DNA of 5,323 bases from an archaeon. Its GTDB lineage: Archaea; Asgardarchaeota; Hermodarchaeia; Hermodarchaeales; Hermodarchaeaceae. The notes beneath the pieces were generated by a model that searched no databases, was not told where the DNA came from, and saw only the letters and a program-made list of their open reading frames with translations. The position numbers and the translations under genes are program-made. Shown here piece after piece: positions 1 to 5,323 of the stretch (positions within the stretch are counted from its first letter, which is position 1; each line of letters begins with the position of its first letter). The DNA lies in NCBI GenBank assembly GCA_016550395.1, contig JABXGY010000281.1, positions 1 through 5,323 on the forward strand, written 5' to 3'.

Positions 1-1085
1 ACGCTAGCATCCGGATTTGTGTAGGTAATGAATCCGGCGCTTTCGGTTAACCCGAAACCGGAACCTATGCGCGGAGCCATGGTGGATAGTTGTTCCAGGA
101 AAGGTTTGCTGACAGCTTGCCCCGCGTATATCGCGAATTTCAGGGTTGAGAGGTCATAATCTTTGTAATTGGGGAGCCGCCATTGCATAGCAAAGAGTGC
201 AGGAATCTGCCCAAGGATGGTAACCTTGTACTTTTGTATAGCATCTAAGGTTTTTTCAGCGTCGAAGATATGAAGGATGACGCTGGTTCCACCTTTGTAA
301 ATTGTTGTGGCGAGTTGTTCAGTAACACAGCCCACATGACTGGGTGGAAGGTTAACACACATCACATCTTCAGGCAGCATATCAAAGCCGACTGCTAATC
401 CGATATTTTGAACAAGAATGTTCTTGTGGTTGAGTAATGCCGCTTTAGGATACCCTGTTGAACCGGTTGTGAAAATGATGAGACAAGGATCCTGTTTTTC
501 TACGGCGTCCTGTGCCTTTTCCACGACACCTGTTGAGAAGGATTTCATGAAAACTTCTGTGATATCTTTGGTGAATTCGCTGATACCGACAGCACCATCC
601 ATGATGAGATCTTCTTCTGGTTGGAACTGCACCCAAAATTTCGTGCTCTTTTTGTGTTTCTTCATCACTTCAGCAATCATCGGTCGAAAATCAATACGCT
701 CAGTTTTCCCAAGGAAAAAATATGCTTTGGGATGGATTTTGTCAAAATTGCGGATGATTTCTTGTGCTTTCAGCCGTAAATCCAGTGGTGCGAAAATGAC
801 GCCTATGCGGTAGCAGGCATACATCAGATAGATATGCTCTTTTAGTAAGGGAAGCGAAGTGGCAACGATATCACCTTTTTTGAGACCAATATCTAACAGC
901 TTAGCTGCAAAGGCTTTGGAAGACATCATGAACTCAGTCCAGTTCACTTCTTTTCCAGTATCATATTCGATAATTGCCCAAGCATTGCCCTTCTCAGCGG
1001 CATGTTTGTCAACATAATCAAATAACCGAGGTAATAACGCCTCATATTGCCTCTTGGCTTCTTCATCTTTCGTGGGATCATGCAT
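1..1085 (-). CDS. AMP-forming acyl-CoA synthetase, N-terminal part (cut by left edge)
   Basis: This gene encodes an adenylate-forming enzyme that activates a carboxylic acid with ATP and then transfers it to coenzyme A, probably in the cytoplasm. From the ATG at 1083-1085 the frame is open for 361 complete codons to the edge. Visible family motifs are the phosphate-binding loop TTGSTGYPK (residues 206-214), the LPPSH segment (246-250, the usual lP..H motif), YAGQAVSK (320-327) and FGLTES (344-349, the adenine-binding YGxTE motif with Phe for Tyr). Family members are usually about 500-560 residues, so the remainder of the N-terminal domain and the small C-terminal domain with the catalytic lysine lie outside the window. 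The start is supported by a strong ribosome binding site five bases upstream. It is the third gene of a minus-strand cluster, 66 bases after the crotonase gene. The acid substrate (fatty, branched or aromatic) cannot be read from this part. Confidence 0.93.
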   Translation of the reverse strand, partial: MHDPTKDEEAKRQYEALLPRLFDYVDKHAAEKGNAWAIIEYDTGKEVNWTEFMMSSKAFAAKLLDIGLKKGDIVATSLPLLKEHIYLMYACYRIGVIFAPLDLRLKAQEIIRNFDKIHPKAYFFLGKTERIDFRPMIAEVMKKHKKSTKFWVQFQPEEDLIMDGAVGISEFTKDITEVFMKSFSTGVVEKAQDAVEKQDPCLIIFTTGSTGYPKAALLNHKNILVQNIGLAVGFDMLPEDVMCVNLPPSHVGCVTEQLATTIYKGGTSVILHIFDAEKTLDAIQKYKVTILGQIPALFAMQWRLPNYKDYDLSTLKFAIYAGQAVSKPFLEQLSTMAPRIGSGFGLTESAGFITYTNPDAS

Positions 1086-1090
1086 CAACT

Positions 1091-1097
1091 ATCACCT
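1091..1097 (-). promoter_or_regulatory. Shine-Dalgarno site of the acyl-CoA synthetase
   Basis: On the minus strand this reads AGGTGAT, a strong complement of the 16S rRNA 3' end, followed by five bases (AGTTG) and the ATG at 1085. It decides the start, because a second ATG at 1079-1081 is out of frame. A TATA-like TTATAT lies just upstream (about 1099-1106) but is too close to the start to be a convincing promoter. The gene is therefore probably cotranscribed with the crotonase gene. Confidence 0.75.
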
Positions 1098-1151
1098 AAT
1101 ATAACAAAATCGTCAAACTGTTCCTAATTGAGTGGGGGTGAGCTAAATACC

Positions 1152-1994
1152 TTATTTTCCCAGGGATTTCTCATAATCACTGAGCAGCTGATCAGGATTG
1201 CCTTTCAGTTGATACTGGATATTGAACCGCTTAGCGATTTGTACGAGGGCTTGGTTCTCAGACTTCCAATCATAGAAATTCGCTAAATCCTCCTCGAGTT
1301 TCAGAACATCAGAGTATGACAAATCTAGCGCATTCGATGCTGCTAGTTTGATGCTCTTAATTATTGCACTATTTTTCTGCGTTAATCTATTTGCTATTTC
1401 TTTGGTTCGCGATTGCAATTGAGATTGATTGCTAACGATTTCATCGACAAGATTAGCTTGCAATGCTTGATCAGGAGAAAGGGGTTCACCCAGCATGAAA
1501 ATTCGTTTTGTCCATCCAATACCACATACCCGAGTAAAGATAGCCATAGCTGTTCCTCCAGGAAATACTGGAATGTTGATTTCGGGCATTTGGATATGTG
1601 CGTGTTCATCCATCAGTCGGTAATCGGCTGCAGCAGCGAAGAGTCCGCCCATGCCCATGGCTCGCCCATTGATAGCTACGATCGTGGGTTTTCCATAATA
1701 AATGAGGGTGGCAATATCTCCAGCAGTATTGCCGATATTGACAATCGCTCCAGGACCCATTGGAGCAGCGGCGGTGATATCGATGCCTGTGGTAAAATCA
1801 CGATCGCCCGAACCGGTTAGTGTTATTACTTTGACATCTGGATCAGATTGAGCCTGTAAGAACGCCTTCCGTAGCGCAACGATGGTTGGAGGATCTAGAC
1901 TATTGGCACGCTTTGGTCGATTAAGGGTGAGGGCTAGAATAGAGTTTTCTATTTTTTCGTGCAGGCTCAAATAATTCCCATCTCCTACTCCCAT
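1152..1994 (-). CDS. Crotonase/enoyl-CoA hydratase-isomerase family protein
   Basis: This 280-residue protein has normal crotonase length and acts on acyl-CoA thioesters. Landmarks are LNRPKRANSL (residues 24-33), the first oxyanion-hole segment FTTGIDIT (67-74), the second segment INGRAMGMGG (108-117), the PEINIP stretch (137-142) and PGGTA (145-149). In classical enoyl-CoA hydratases two glutamates activate water. The second (in the PE motif) is kept as Glu138. The position of the first, normally in GGGCE, is Leu118. One retained glutamate fits a delta3-delta2-enoyl-CoA isomerase or another crotonase reaction better than a standard hydratase, but the exact reaction is inference. The ATG at 1992-1994 overlaps the upstream DinB-like gene by 10 bases and has no clear ribosome binding site. 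An in-frame TTG at residue 9, preceded by GGAG, is an alternative start. The downstream partner is the acyl-CoA synthetase, which suggests a shared acid-degradation or acyl-CoA conversion role. Confidence 0.92.
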   Translation of the reverse strand: MGVGDGNYLSLHEKIENSILALTLNRPKRANSLDPPTIVALRKAFLQAQSDPDVKVITLTGSGDRDFTTGIDITAAAPMGPGAIVNIGNTAGDIATLIYYGKPTIVAINGRAMGMGGLFAAAADYRLMDEHAHIQMPEINIPVFPGGTAMAIFTRVCGIGWTKRIFMLGEPLSPDQALQANLVDEIVSNQSQLQSRTKEIANRLTQKNSAIIKSIKLAASNALDLSYSDVLKLEEDLANFYDWKSENQALVQIAKRFNIQYQLKGNPDQLLSDYEKSLGK

Positions 1995-2500
1995 TCAATG
2001 CGGTCACATTCAAGTGTACGAAGTGCATAGGCCAATTCACCGATATGGAAATTACTATGGCGCAGTAAATAGACATACTTCTCATAGATGCCAGAAAACC
2101 AATGAAAGCCATCCTTCTTCAAGAGATCCTCATCGGATAAAGCTTTGAGTTGCTTGGTGATGCGCCATTTCATTTCACCGAGGTATTTGATGACTTCCTT
2201 TTTTGTTATTAGTTTCGCTGCTTTCTTAAGGCTCATTTCTTCCTTCCAGTTGACCTGGCCTAAATGTTTCCCCCACTGCATTCCCTCAGGGGTATCTCGA
2301 GCATAGAACTCGGAAGTTTCGATGATATGATAAATGCGTAGGGAGTAAAACCATTTATCCCGTCCATGGTGCCATTCACCATCTGGGATCTTCTCAATAC
2401 CCTGCATAAGCATGGTCCACATTCCGTGAAATTGTCGGGCTAGCCCAAAGGCGAACGGGCTTTTGAATTCACTCTCTTTGAGTTTAGACACAGATAACAC
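1985..2500 (-). CDS. DinB-like four-helix metal-binding protein
   Basis: This 171-residue soluble protein resembles the DinB/YfiT four-helix-bundle family, whose members bind a metal through three histidines. Some of them are thiol transferases or thiol-dependent isomerases. The expected triad is present: His58 in the second helix region (SLRIYHIIETSEFY) and His148 plus His152 in LLRHSNFHIGEL, the family's HxxxH pattern. Length is typical. The reading frame opens after a TGA at 2519-2521, so the start must be the GTG at 2500 or the GTG at 2491; the next ATG (residue 27) lies inside conserved helix 1. I prefer 2500 because it sits about 33 bases from the AT-rich element at 2527-2540. It is the first gene of the minus-strand cluster and its stop overlaps the crotonase start, so translational coupling is likely. 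The substrate is unknown; the family assignment is good but the biochemical role is not established. Confidence 0.82.
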   Translation of the reverse strand: MLSVSKLKESEFKSPFAFGLARQFHGMWTMLMQGIEKIPDGEWHHGRDKWFYSLRIYHIIETSEFYARDTPEGMQWGKHLGQVNWKEEMSLKKAAKLITKKEVIKYLGEMKWRITKQLKALSDEDLLKKDGFHWFSGIYEKYVYLLRHSNFHIGELAYALRTLECDRIEWE

Positions 2501-2526
2501 CGGAAGAGCTATTGGAACTCAGACCC

Positions 2527-2540
2527 TTTAAATTTATAAT
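2527..2540. promoter_or_regulatory. AT-rich TATA-like element shared by divergent genes
   Basis: This run, TTTAAATTTATAAT, is the only AT-rich block in the 65-base gap between the DinB-like gene (minus) and the membrane methyltransferase (plus). Its centre lies about 33 bases from both the GTG at 2500 and the ATG at 2566. With archaeal initiation about 26 bases from the TATA centre, each transcript would have a leader of only about seven bases. The run reads as a plausible TATA box on both strands. It would serve as one bidirectional core promoter or as two overlapping ones. Confidence 0.5.
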
Positions 2541-2565
2541 GACTCGGAACTGTGAGCGAGTCCTC

Positions 2566-3087
2566 ATGTCTGCTAGACACCACTTCTTTGCCATCCTTTT
2601 CCTCCCTTTCACAGTCACCATTATTGTTCCGATAATCTTACTACTGCTTTCAATCTGGTCAAGAATATCCTGGCTATTCATCTACCCCTTCAATCTCCTG
2701 ACCCTAATTCTGGGAGTAATACCCATCGTAGTTGGACTTATCACTCAATACAAAACTAATCGAACCTTTGCTCAGATAGGGAAAGGCACCCTCGCTCCAT
2801 GGGCTCCCACCCAACATTTCGTCGCTGTTGGGCTCTACCGGTATGTTCGGAATCCGATGATACTAGGCGTGCTGCTAACACTTTTAGGGGAAGCTATTCT
2901 CTTTGGAGCTACCCTCATTTTTCTCTGGTTCATTATTTTTTGGATTATGAACCATATCTGGTTTGTCCGGAGGGAAGAACCCGACTTAGAACGACGATTT
3001 GGAAACAAATACCGAGAGTACAAGCAGAATGTACCACGATGGATTCCTCGTCGAAACCCCTGGCTTCCAAAATCAACTGATAGGTAG
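2566..3087 (+). CDS. Membrane methyltransferase, isoprenylcysteine/phospholipid methyltransferase family
   Basis: This gene encodes a small integral-membrane methyltransferase of the ICMT/PEMT-like group, which uses S-adenosylmethionine to methylate lipids, prenyl-cysteines or other membrane-associated substrates. From the ATG at 2566 it has 173 residues, with hydrophobic segments at about 7-30, 35-60, 98-117 and 115-133. The family signature is GLYRYVRNPM (89-98, the cofactor-binding RHP/RNP motif), followed after the last membrane segments by EE (137-138), RRFGNKYREY (143-152) and VPRWIP (156-161). Upstream in-frame starts exist (TTG 2512, ATG 2539), but both lie before or within the TATA-like run, and the predicted transcript would begin near 2559. 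Start 2566 also puts the first membrane helix close to the N-terminus, as is usual. It is divergent from the DinB-like gene and convergent with the transporter. The substrate is unknown. Confidence 0.88.
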   Translation: MSARHHFFAILFLPFTVTIIVPIILLLLSIWSRISWLFIYPFNLLTLILGVIPIVVGLITQYKTNRTFAQIGKGTLAPWAPTQHFVAVGLYRYVRNPMILGVLLTLLGEAILFGATLIFLWFIIFWIMNHIWFVRREEPDLERRFGNKYREYKQNVPRWIPRRNPWLPKSTDR

Positions 3088-3133
3088 CAATCAATTAGTA
3101 AAAATCCAGCACATTATGGTAGGAAAACTAAGT
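3088..3133 (-). terminator. Possible T-tract terminator in the convergent gap
   Basis: The 46-base gap between the convergent methyltransferase and transporter genes has no hairpin. After the transporter stop, the minus strand shows two short T runs, TTTT (3124-3127) and TTTTT (3100-3104), of the kind that can end archaeal transcripts. No comparable T tract follows the plus-strand gene before it enters the transporter gene. The call is weak. Confidence 0.25.
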
Positions 3134-4705
3134 TCAGCCACTGGTTTCTTCAGTCAATTGGCTAGCTTCTAATATGACTCTTGATTTGCTTACTTCTTCA
3201 TGAGTTTGTGCTGGTATCTCAGCAGGAATGGGGAGTTCAGGGATACCAGCCCTAGGAATTTCTGGTATTTCATCTTCGACCTCACGAAGAACCTCTTCAA
3301 TAGACTCGTCTTTGGGAATCGGATGTTGGAATCCCTTACGAACAAGAACTGCTCCAGTTAATGCAACAGCAGCAGCTATAGCAAAAACCAAAGGAAAACC
3401 GACGAAGGGTAATAATTGACTGATTATAAAAATCAGTGGAATTGAAAGGAGAAATGCAACAGTTGGACGGAGGCTATACATACAGTTACGGATGCGATTA
3501 GGAAACACATCTAACATGACTCGTCCATTTAGCACTTCTGTTATTCGACCAATAGTATCTGTACCAACGAATAGAACCCAGATCAAAACTATTGGCACAA
3601 TAGAAGCAAGTGGTAGGATCATAAAGGGCATTGTCGTGAACGGGATATATACGGTGATGAACTGAACGAGACCAACTGGTGGTGGAAAAATAATGGGAAT
3701 AGCCATCAGTCCCATGAAGAAGGCAAAACTGCCAAATTGGATTAAGCGTAGCCTGGGAATCCACTTCACTAGATCAAAGCGCTGAGAGACAACTCCACTT
3801 CGTTCAGCTGAAATCACCATGGGAGCAAACATTGATGTTCGAAACGTTGAGACAGCAACATCACTGAGTAGGTAACTGAAATAAAGTGGGAAGAGGAGAA
3901 TTTCCCACCAAACAATACCAATCGCCCACAACAGCATCTCACCTGCCATTGTGAAGGTAACAAATTTCGATGAGCCCATGAAACGAACACCGTCTTTGAG
4001 GAGCCTGCCATATTCTCGGAAGCCGGTCCGCTGTTCTTCTTGTTTTCGAACTCCAGGAAGATCTCGAATGAAAATCAAGGCTAGCACTGCAAGAAAGATG
4101 AAAATAATAGATTGTATTTGGAAAACCCAACTTCGACCTTGTAACAATGCAAGGAAGCTGCCTGGGATAAGAACTAGCGTAGAGATAAGTTGAAAGACCA
4201 TTCCGGCTCGTGACCAGAATACTCCGTATTGTTTTCGTTCCGTATCATTGGGCATGGCAACACGGTAGTTATTATCAAACCAAGCGGGCATCGCACCACT
4301 CTCCTGAGAGGCACCCAGACCCATAAGGGCATAAATAATAATGAAAATCCAGAAGGGCACAGCCACACCTGAGGTAGCAATAGCCGTAAGCCAAAATGAA
4401 ATACTGTAACAGATTAATGCAGAGGCTATGATCCAGCGTTGCCCAATCCAATCACCAATTGCTCCAGTAGGATAATCTAACAGCGTTTGAACTACAATTC
4501 GAATAATGACCAGGAGCCCCACCATTGCCATCCCGACTAAATAGTCGCCTCCACCGAGGGTTTCAGCAATGGATATCATCCAAAAAGTGGTGGAAATTTG
4601 AAAAGCAATGGACCATGCAGAGCCTAGGAGTAAGACCACGGAGGCTAACCGGGTTGCCTTTGGTGACGGTTCAGTAAACCCTAGCATCCGGCTATATCGG
4701 CTCAT
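3134..4705 (-). CDS. Major facilitator superfamily transporter with charged, proline-rich C-terminal tail
   Basis: This 523-residue multi-pass membrane protein has about 12 hydrophobic segments. The first lies near residues 19-45 and the last two near 412-435 and 436-455. The loop between helices 2 and 3 carries the MFS signature as GAIGDWIGQR (81-90), preceded by LDYPT. After helix 4 comes GASQESGAMPAWFDNN (131-146), similar in position to the SG..AW/LL.D segment of MFS drug-efflux-like permeases. A long charged loop (about 214-245) separates the two six-helix halves, as expected. The last 65 or so residues (from about 457) form a hydrophilic tail rich in Glu and Pro with repeated EIP/ELPIP units (479-498), which is longer than usual. 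The ATG at 4705 is backed by GGTGA six bases upstream; an ATG at residue 7 is the alternative. The transported compound cannot be deduced. The gene is divergent from the hydrolase-like gene at 4993. Confidence 0.92.
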   Translation of the reverse strand: MSRYSRMLGFTEPSPKATRLASVVLLLGSAWSIAFQISTTFWMISIAETLGGGDYLVGMAMVGLLVIIRIVVQTLLDYPTGAIGDWIGQRWIIASALICYSISFWLTAIATSGVAVPFWIFIIIYALMGLGASQESGAMPAWFDNNYRVAMPNDTERKQYGVFWSRAGMVFQLISTLVLIPGSFLALLQGRSWVFQIQSIIFIFLAVLALIFIRDLPGVRKQEEQRTGFREYGRLLKDGVRFMGSSKFVTFTMAGEMLLWAIGIVWWEILLFPLYFSYLLSDVAVSTFRTSMFAPMVISAERSGVVSQRFDLVKWIPRLRLIQFGSFAFFMGLMAIPIIFPPPVGLVQFITVYIPFTTMPFMILPLASIVPIVLIWVLFVGTDTIGRITEVLNGRVMLDVFPNRIRNCMYSLRPTVAFLLSIPLIFIISQLLPFVGFPLVFAIAAAVALTGAVLVRKGFQHPIPKDESIEEVLREVEDEIPEIPRAGIPELPIPAEIPAQTHEEVSKSRVILEASQLTEETSG

Positions 4706-4711
4706 GCAATT

Positions 4712-4716
4712 TCACC
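4712..4716 (-). promoter_or_regulatory. Shine-Dalgarno site of the transporter
   Basis: The minus strand reads GGTGA, then six bases (AATTGC) and the ATG at 4705. This supports the first ATG over the in-frame ATG at residue 7. Confidence 0.65.
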
Positions 4717-4760
4717 AATAATTTTTGTTTGATCCTGATTCATTGACCTCAGCTGAATGA

Positions 4761-4770
4761 TTATATTAAA
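4761..4770 (-). promoter_or_regulatory. TATA-like box of the transporter gene
   Basis: The minus strand reads TTTAATATAA here. With archaeal spacing, transcription would start near 4739, giving a leader of about 34 bases that contains the GGTGA site. An 8-base palindrome TCAGCTGA (4749-4756) lies between the box and the predicted start, where a repressor could bind; such a short palindrome may be chance. Confidence 0.45.
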
Positions 4771-4789
4771 GGAGGACTCACACAACGAG

Positions 4790-4804
4790 GTCACAGATTG
4801 TGAC
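4790..4804. promoter_or_regulatory. Operator-like inverted repeat GTCACA-GAT-TGTGAC
   Basis: This is a perfect 6+6 inverted repeat with a three-base spacer. It lies about 20 bases upstream of the transporter's TATA-like box and about 190 bases upstream of the hydrolase-like gene. The size and symmetry fit a binding site for a dimeric helix-turn-helix regulator. As an RNA hairpin the three-base loop is tight, and no T tract follows, so a terminator is unlikely. No second copy was found in the intergenic region. Confidence 0.4.
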
Positions 4805-4845
4805 TAGCAGATCGTTTTAGTTGATTTTATTAAACGTCCTATTAG

Positions 4846-4860
4846 TCTCAATTAATGAGA
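4846..4860. repeat. Imperfect palindrome TCTCA-ATTAA-TGAGA
   Basis: Five-base arms flank an AT-only spacer. It lies about 20 bases upstream of the TATA-like box at 4880. AATGAGA (4854-4860) recurs at 4917-4923, on the other side of that box. It is a possible regulator half-site pair for the hydrolase-like gene, but short AT-rich repeats like this arise by chance. Confidence 0.25.
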
Positions 4861-4879
4861 ATATACTCTTGTACTATGA

Positions 4880-4886
4880 TATAAAA
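4880..4886 (+). promoter_or_regulatory. TATA-like box upstream of the hydrolase-like gene
   Basis: TATAAAA is the best TATA match in the 287-base intergenic region. It would start transcription near 4909 and leave a leader of roughly 80 bases. A second candidate, TTAAAATT at 4947-4954, would give a leader of about 17 bases, which is more typical of archaea. The sequence alone does not decide between them. Confidence 0.4.
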
Positions 4887-4992
4887 CTTTCCGTCAAAAG
4901 ATTAATTTTATCCACCAATGAGACCAATAAAACAGAGCATTAGACATTAAAATTTCATGCGCTTTACCACAGCTCCTTGAAAAAGATGGCTG

Positions 4993-5323
4993 ATGAGTAT
5001 GACCAAAAAAATTACCCTAGAGGAATGTACAAAACAGGTGCGCCGTATGGGCAACCTCTTTGGGCTCTTATATTATCACTTTGCTAAAACACTCATTAAT
5101 GAATTGGGAGATAAGAGTGGAAAGGAGTTGATCCTGAAAGCTGTTTATAGTTATGGTGTTGAGCGGGGCCAGGTTATTCGCGAGAAGGTATTAGCTGCTG
5201 GTTTGGATTTAACGCTCGAAAACTTCTTTAAGTTTCAACGGTTGCCTTCATTGGGTTGGGAAGCCGATGAAGAAGGTGTGACCTACTGTTGTTATGCGGA
5301 GCCTTGGATTCAACGGGACAAAC
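4993..5323 (+). CDS. L-2-amino-thiazoline-4-carboxylate hydrolase-like protein, N-terminal part (cut by right edge)
   Basis: The frame is open from ATG 4993 for 110 codons to the edge, after an in-frame TGA at 4978-4980. ATG 4999 (residue 3) is an equal alternative start, and no strong ribosome binding site is visible. The pattern NLFGLLYYHFAKTLINELG (21-39), GKELILKAVYSYGVERGQVI (43-62), LENFFK (75-80), LPSLGW (84-89) and CCYAEPW (99-105) resembles the L-2-amino-thiazoline-4-carboxylate hydrolase family, in which an alpha-helical N-terminal region with a YG..RG segment precedes a cysteine-containing C-terminal half. The founding member opens the thiazoline ring on the bacterial route to L-cysteine, but most relatives are uncharacterised, so function should not be taken from the name. 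Members are usually around 200 residues or more, so about half is missing. It is transcribed divergently from the transporter. The family call rests on recalled patterns. Confidence 0.68.
   Translation, partial: MSMTKKITLEECTKQVRRMGNLFGLLYYHFAKTLINELGDKSGKELILKAVYSYGVERGQVIREKVLAAGLDLTLENFFKFQRLPSLGWEADEEGVTYCCYAEPWIQRDK

Noticed and set aside
418..813. 131-codon plus-strand open frame
   Set aside because: It lies antisense to the acyl-CoA synthetase across its phosphate-binding loop region; the minus frame has clear family motifs and the plus translation looks like none.
1413..1820. 135-codon plus-strand open frame
   Set aside because: It is antisense to the crotonase gene and its translation shows no domain; the crotonase motifs settle the coding strand.
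2866..2880. RNPMILG instead of the classical RHPxYxG in the membrane methyltransferase
   Set aside because: RNP variants are common in prokaryotic members of this family, so this is normal variation and not a defect.
2799..3080. 93-codon plus-strand open frame
   Set aside because: It is in another frame of the membrane methyltransferase gene, whose own frame carries the RNP and EE motifs.
4681..4691. CTAGCATCCGG occurs here and at 4-14
   Set aside because: Both copies are inside unrelated coding sequences (transporter start and acyl-CoA synthetase) in different contexts. The match does not extend, so chance is the simplest explanation.
4813..4836. CGTTT/AAACG inverted repeat with a 14-base loop
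   Set aside because: The arms are only five bases in AT-rich sequence and cannot be extended.
4986..5087. 33-codon open frame starting with ATG just before the hydrolase-like gene
   Set aside because: It overlaps the start of the hydrolase-like gene out of frame, has no ribosome binding site and no recognisable sequence. A leader peptide cannot be excluded but has no support.

Overview
The window is a gene-dense, moderately AT-rich stretch with six protein genes (two cut by the window edges) and no RNA genes, CRISPR arrays or insertion sequences that I can see. Several features suggest an archaeon: AT-rich TATA-like boxes about 33 bases upstream of starts, GGTGA-type ribosome binding sites on some genes and none on others, and a GTG start. 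The family mix (DinB-like protein, crotonase, AMP-forming acyl-CoA ligase, L-2-amino-thiazoline-4-carboxylate hydrolase-like protein) would fit an Asgard or related archaeon. This placement is an inference from style, not from a marker gene.

Layout: bases 1-2500 hold a three-gene minus-strand cluster, read right to left. It runs from a DinB-like four-helix protein (1985-2500), through a crotonase/enoyl-CoA hydratase-family protein whose start overlaps the DinB stop by 10 bases (1152-1994), to the N-terminal two thirds of an acyl-CoA synthetase (1-1085, cut by the left edge). A 65-base gap with one AT-rich element separates this cluster from a divergent plus-strand membrane methyltransferase of the isoprenylcysteine/phospholipid methyltransferase type (2566-3087). 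That gene converges on a 523-residue major facilitator transporter on the minus strand (3134-4705). An intergenic region of 287 bases (4706-4992) contains a perfect 6+6 inverted repeat, a second weaker one and several TATA-like boxes. It is followed by the start of an L-2-amino-thiazoline-4-carboxylate hydrolase-like gene on the plus strand (4993 to the right edge).

Functionally, the left cluster looks like carboxylic-acid activation plus acyl-CoA chemistry: the ligase makes an acyl-CoA and the crotonase acts on one. The role of the DinB-like partner is unknown. The crotonase keeps only one of the two glutamates of classical hydratases, so it is more likely an isomerase or another crotonase activity than a standard hydratase. 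The transporter and the last gene are transcribed divergently from the 287-base region and may share regulation; no substrate can be read from the sequence. Most of the window is ordinary metabolic and membrane gene content. The points most worth a second look are the crotonase active site with its operon partners, the symmetric divergent promoter at 2527-2540, and the operator-like repeat at 4790-4804.
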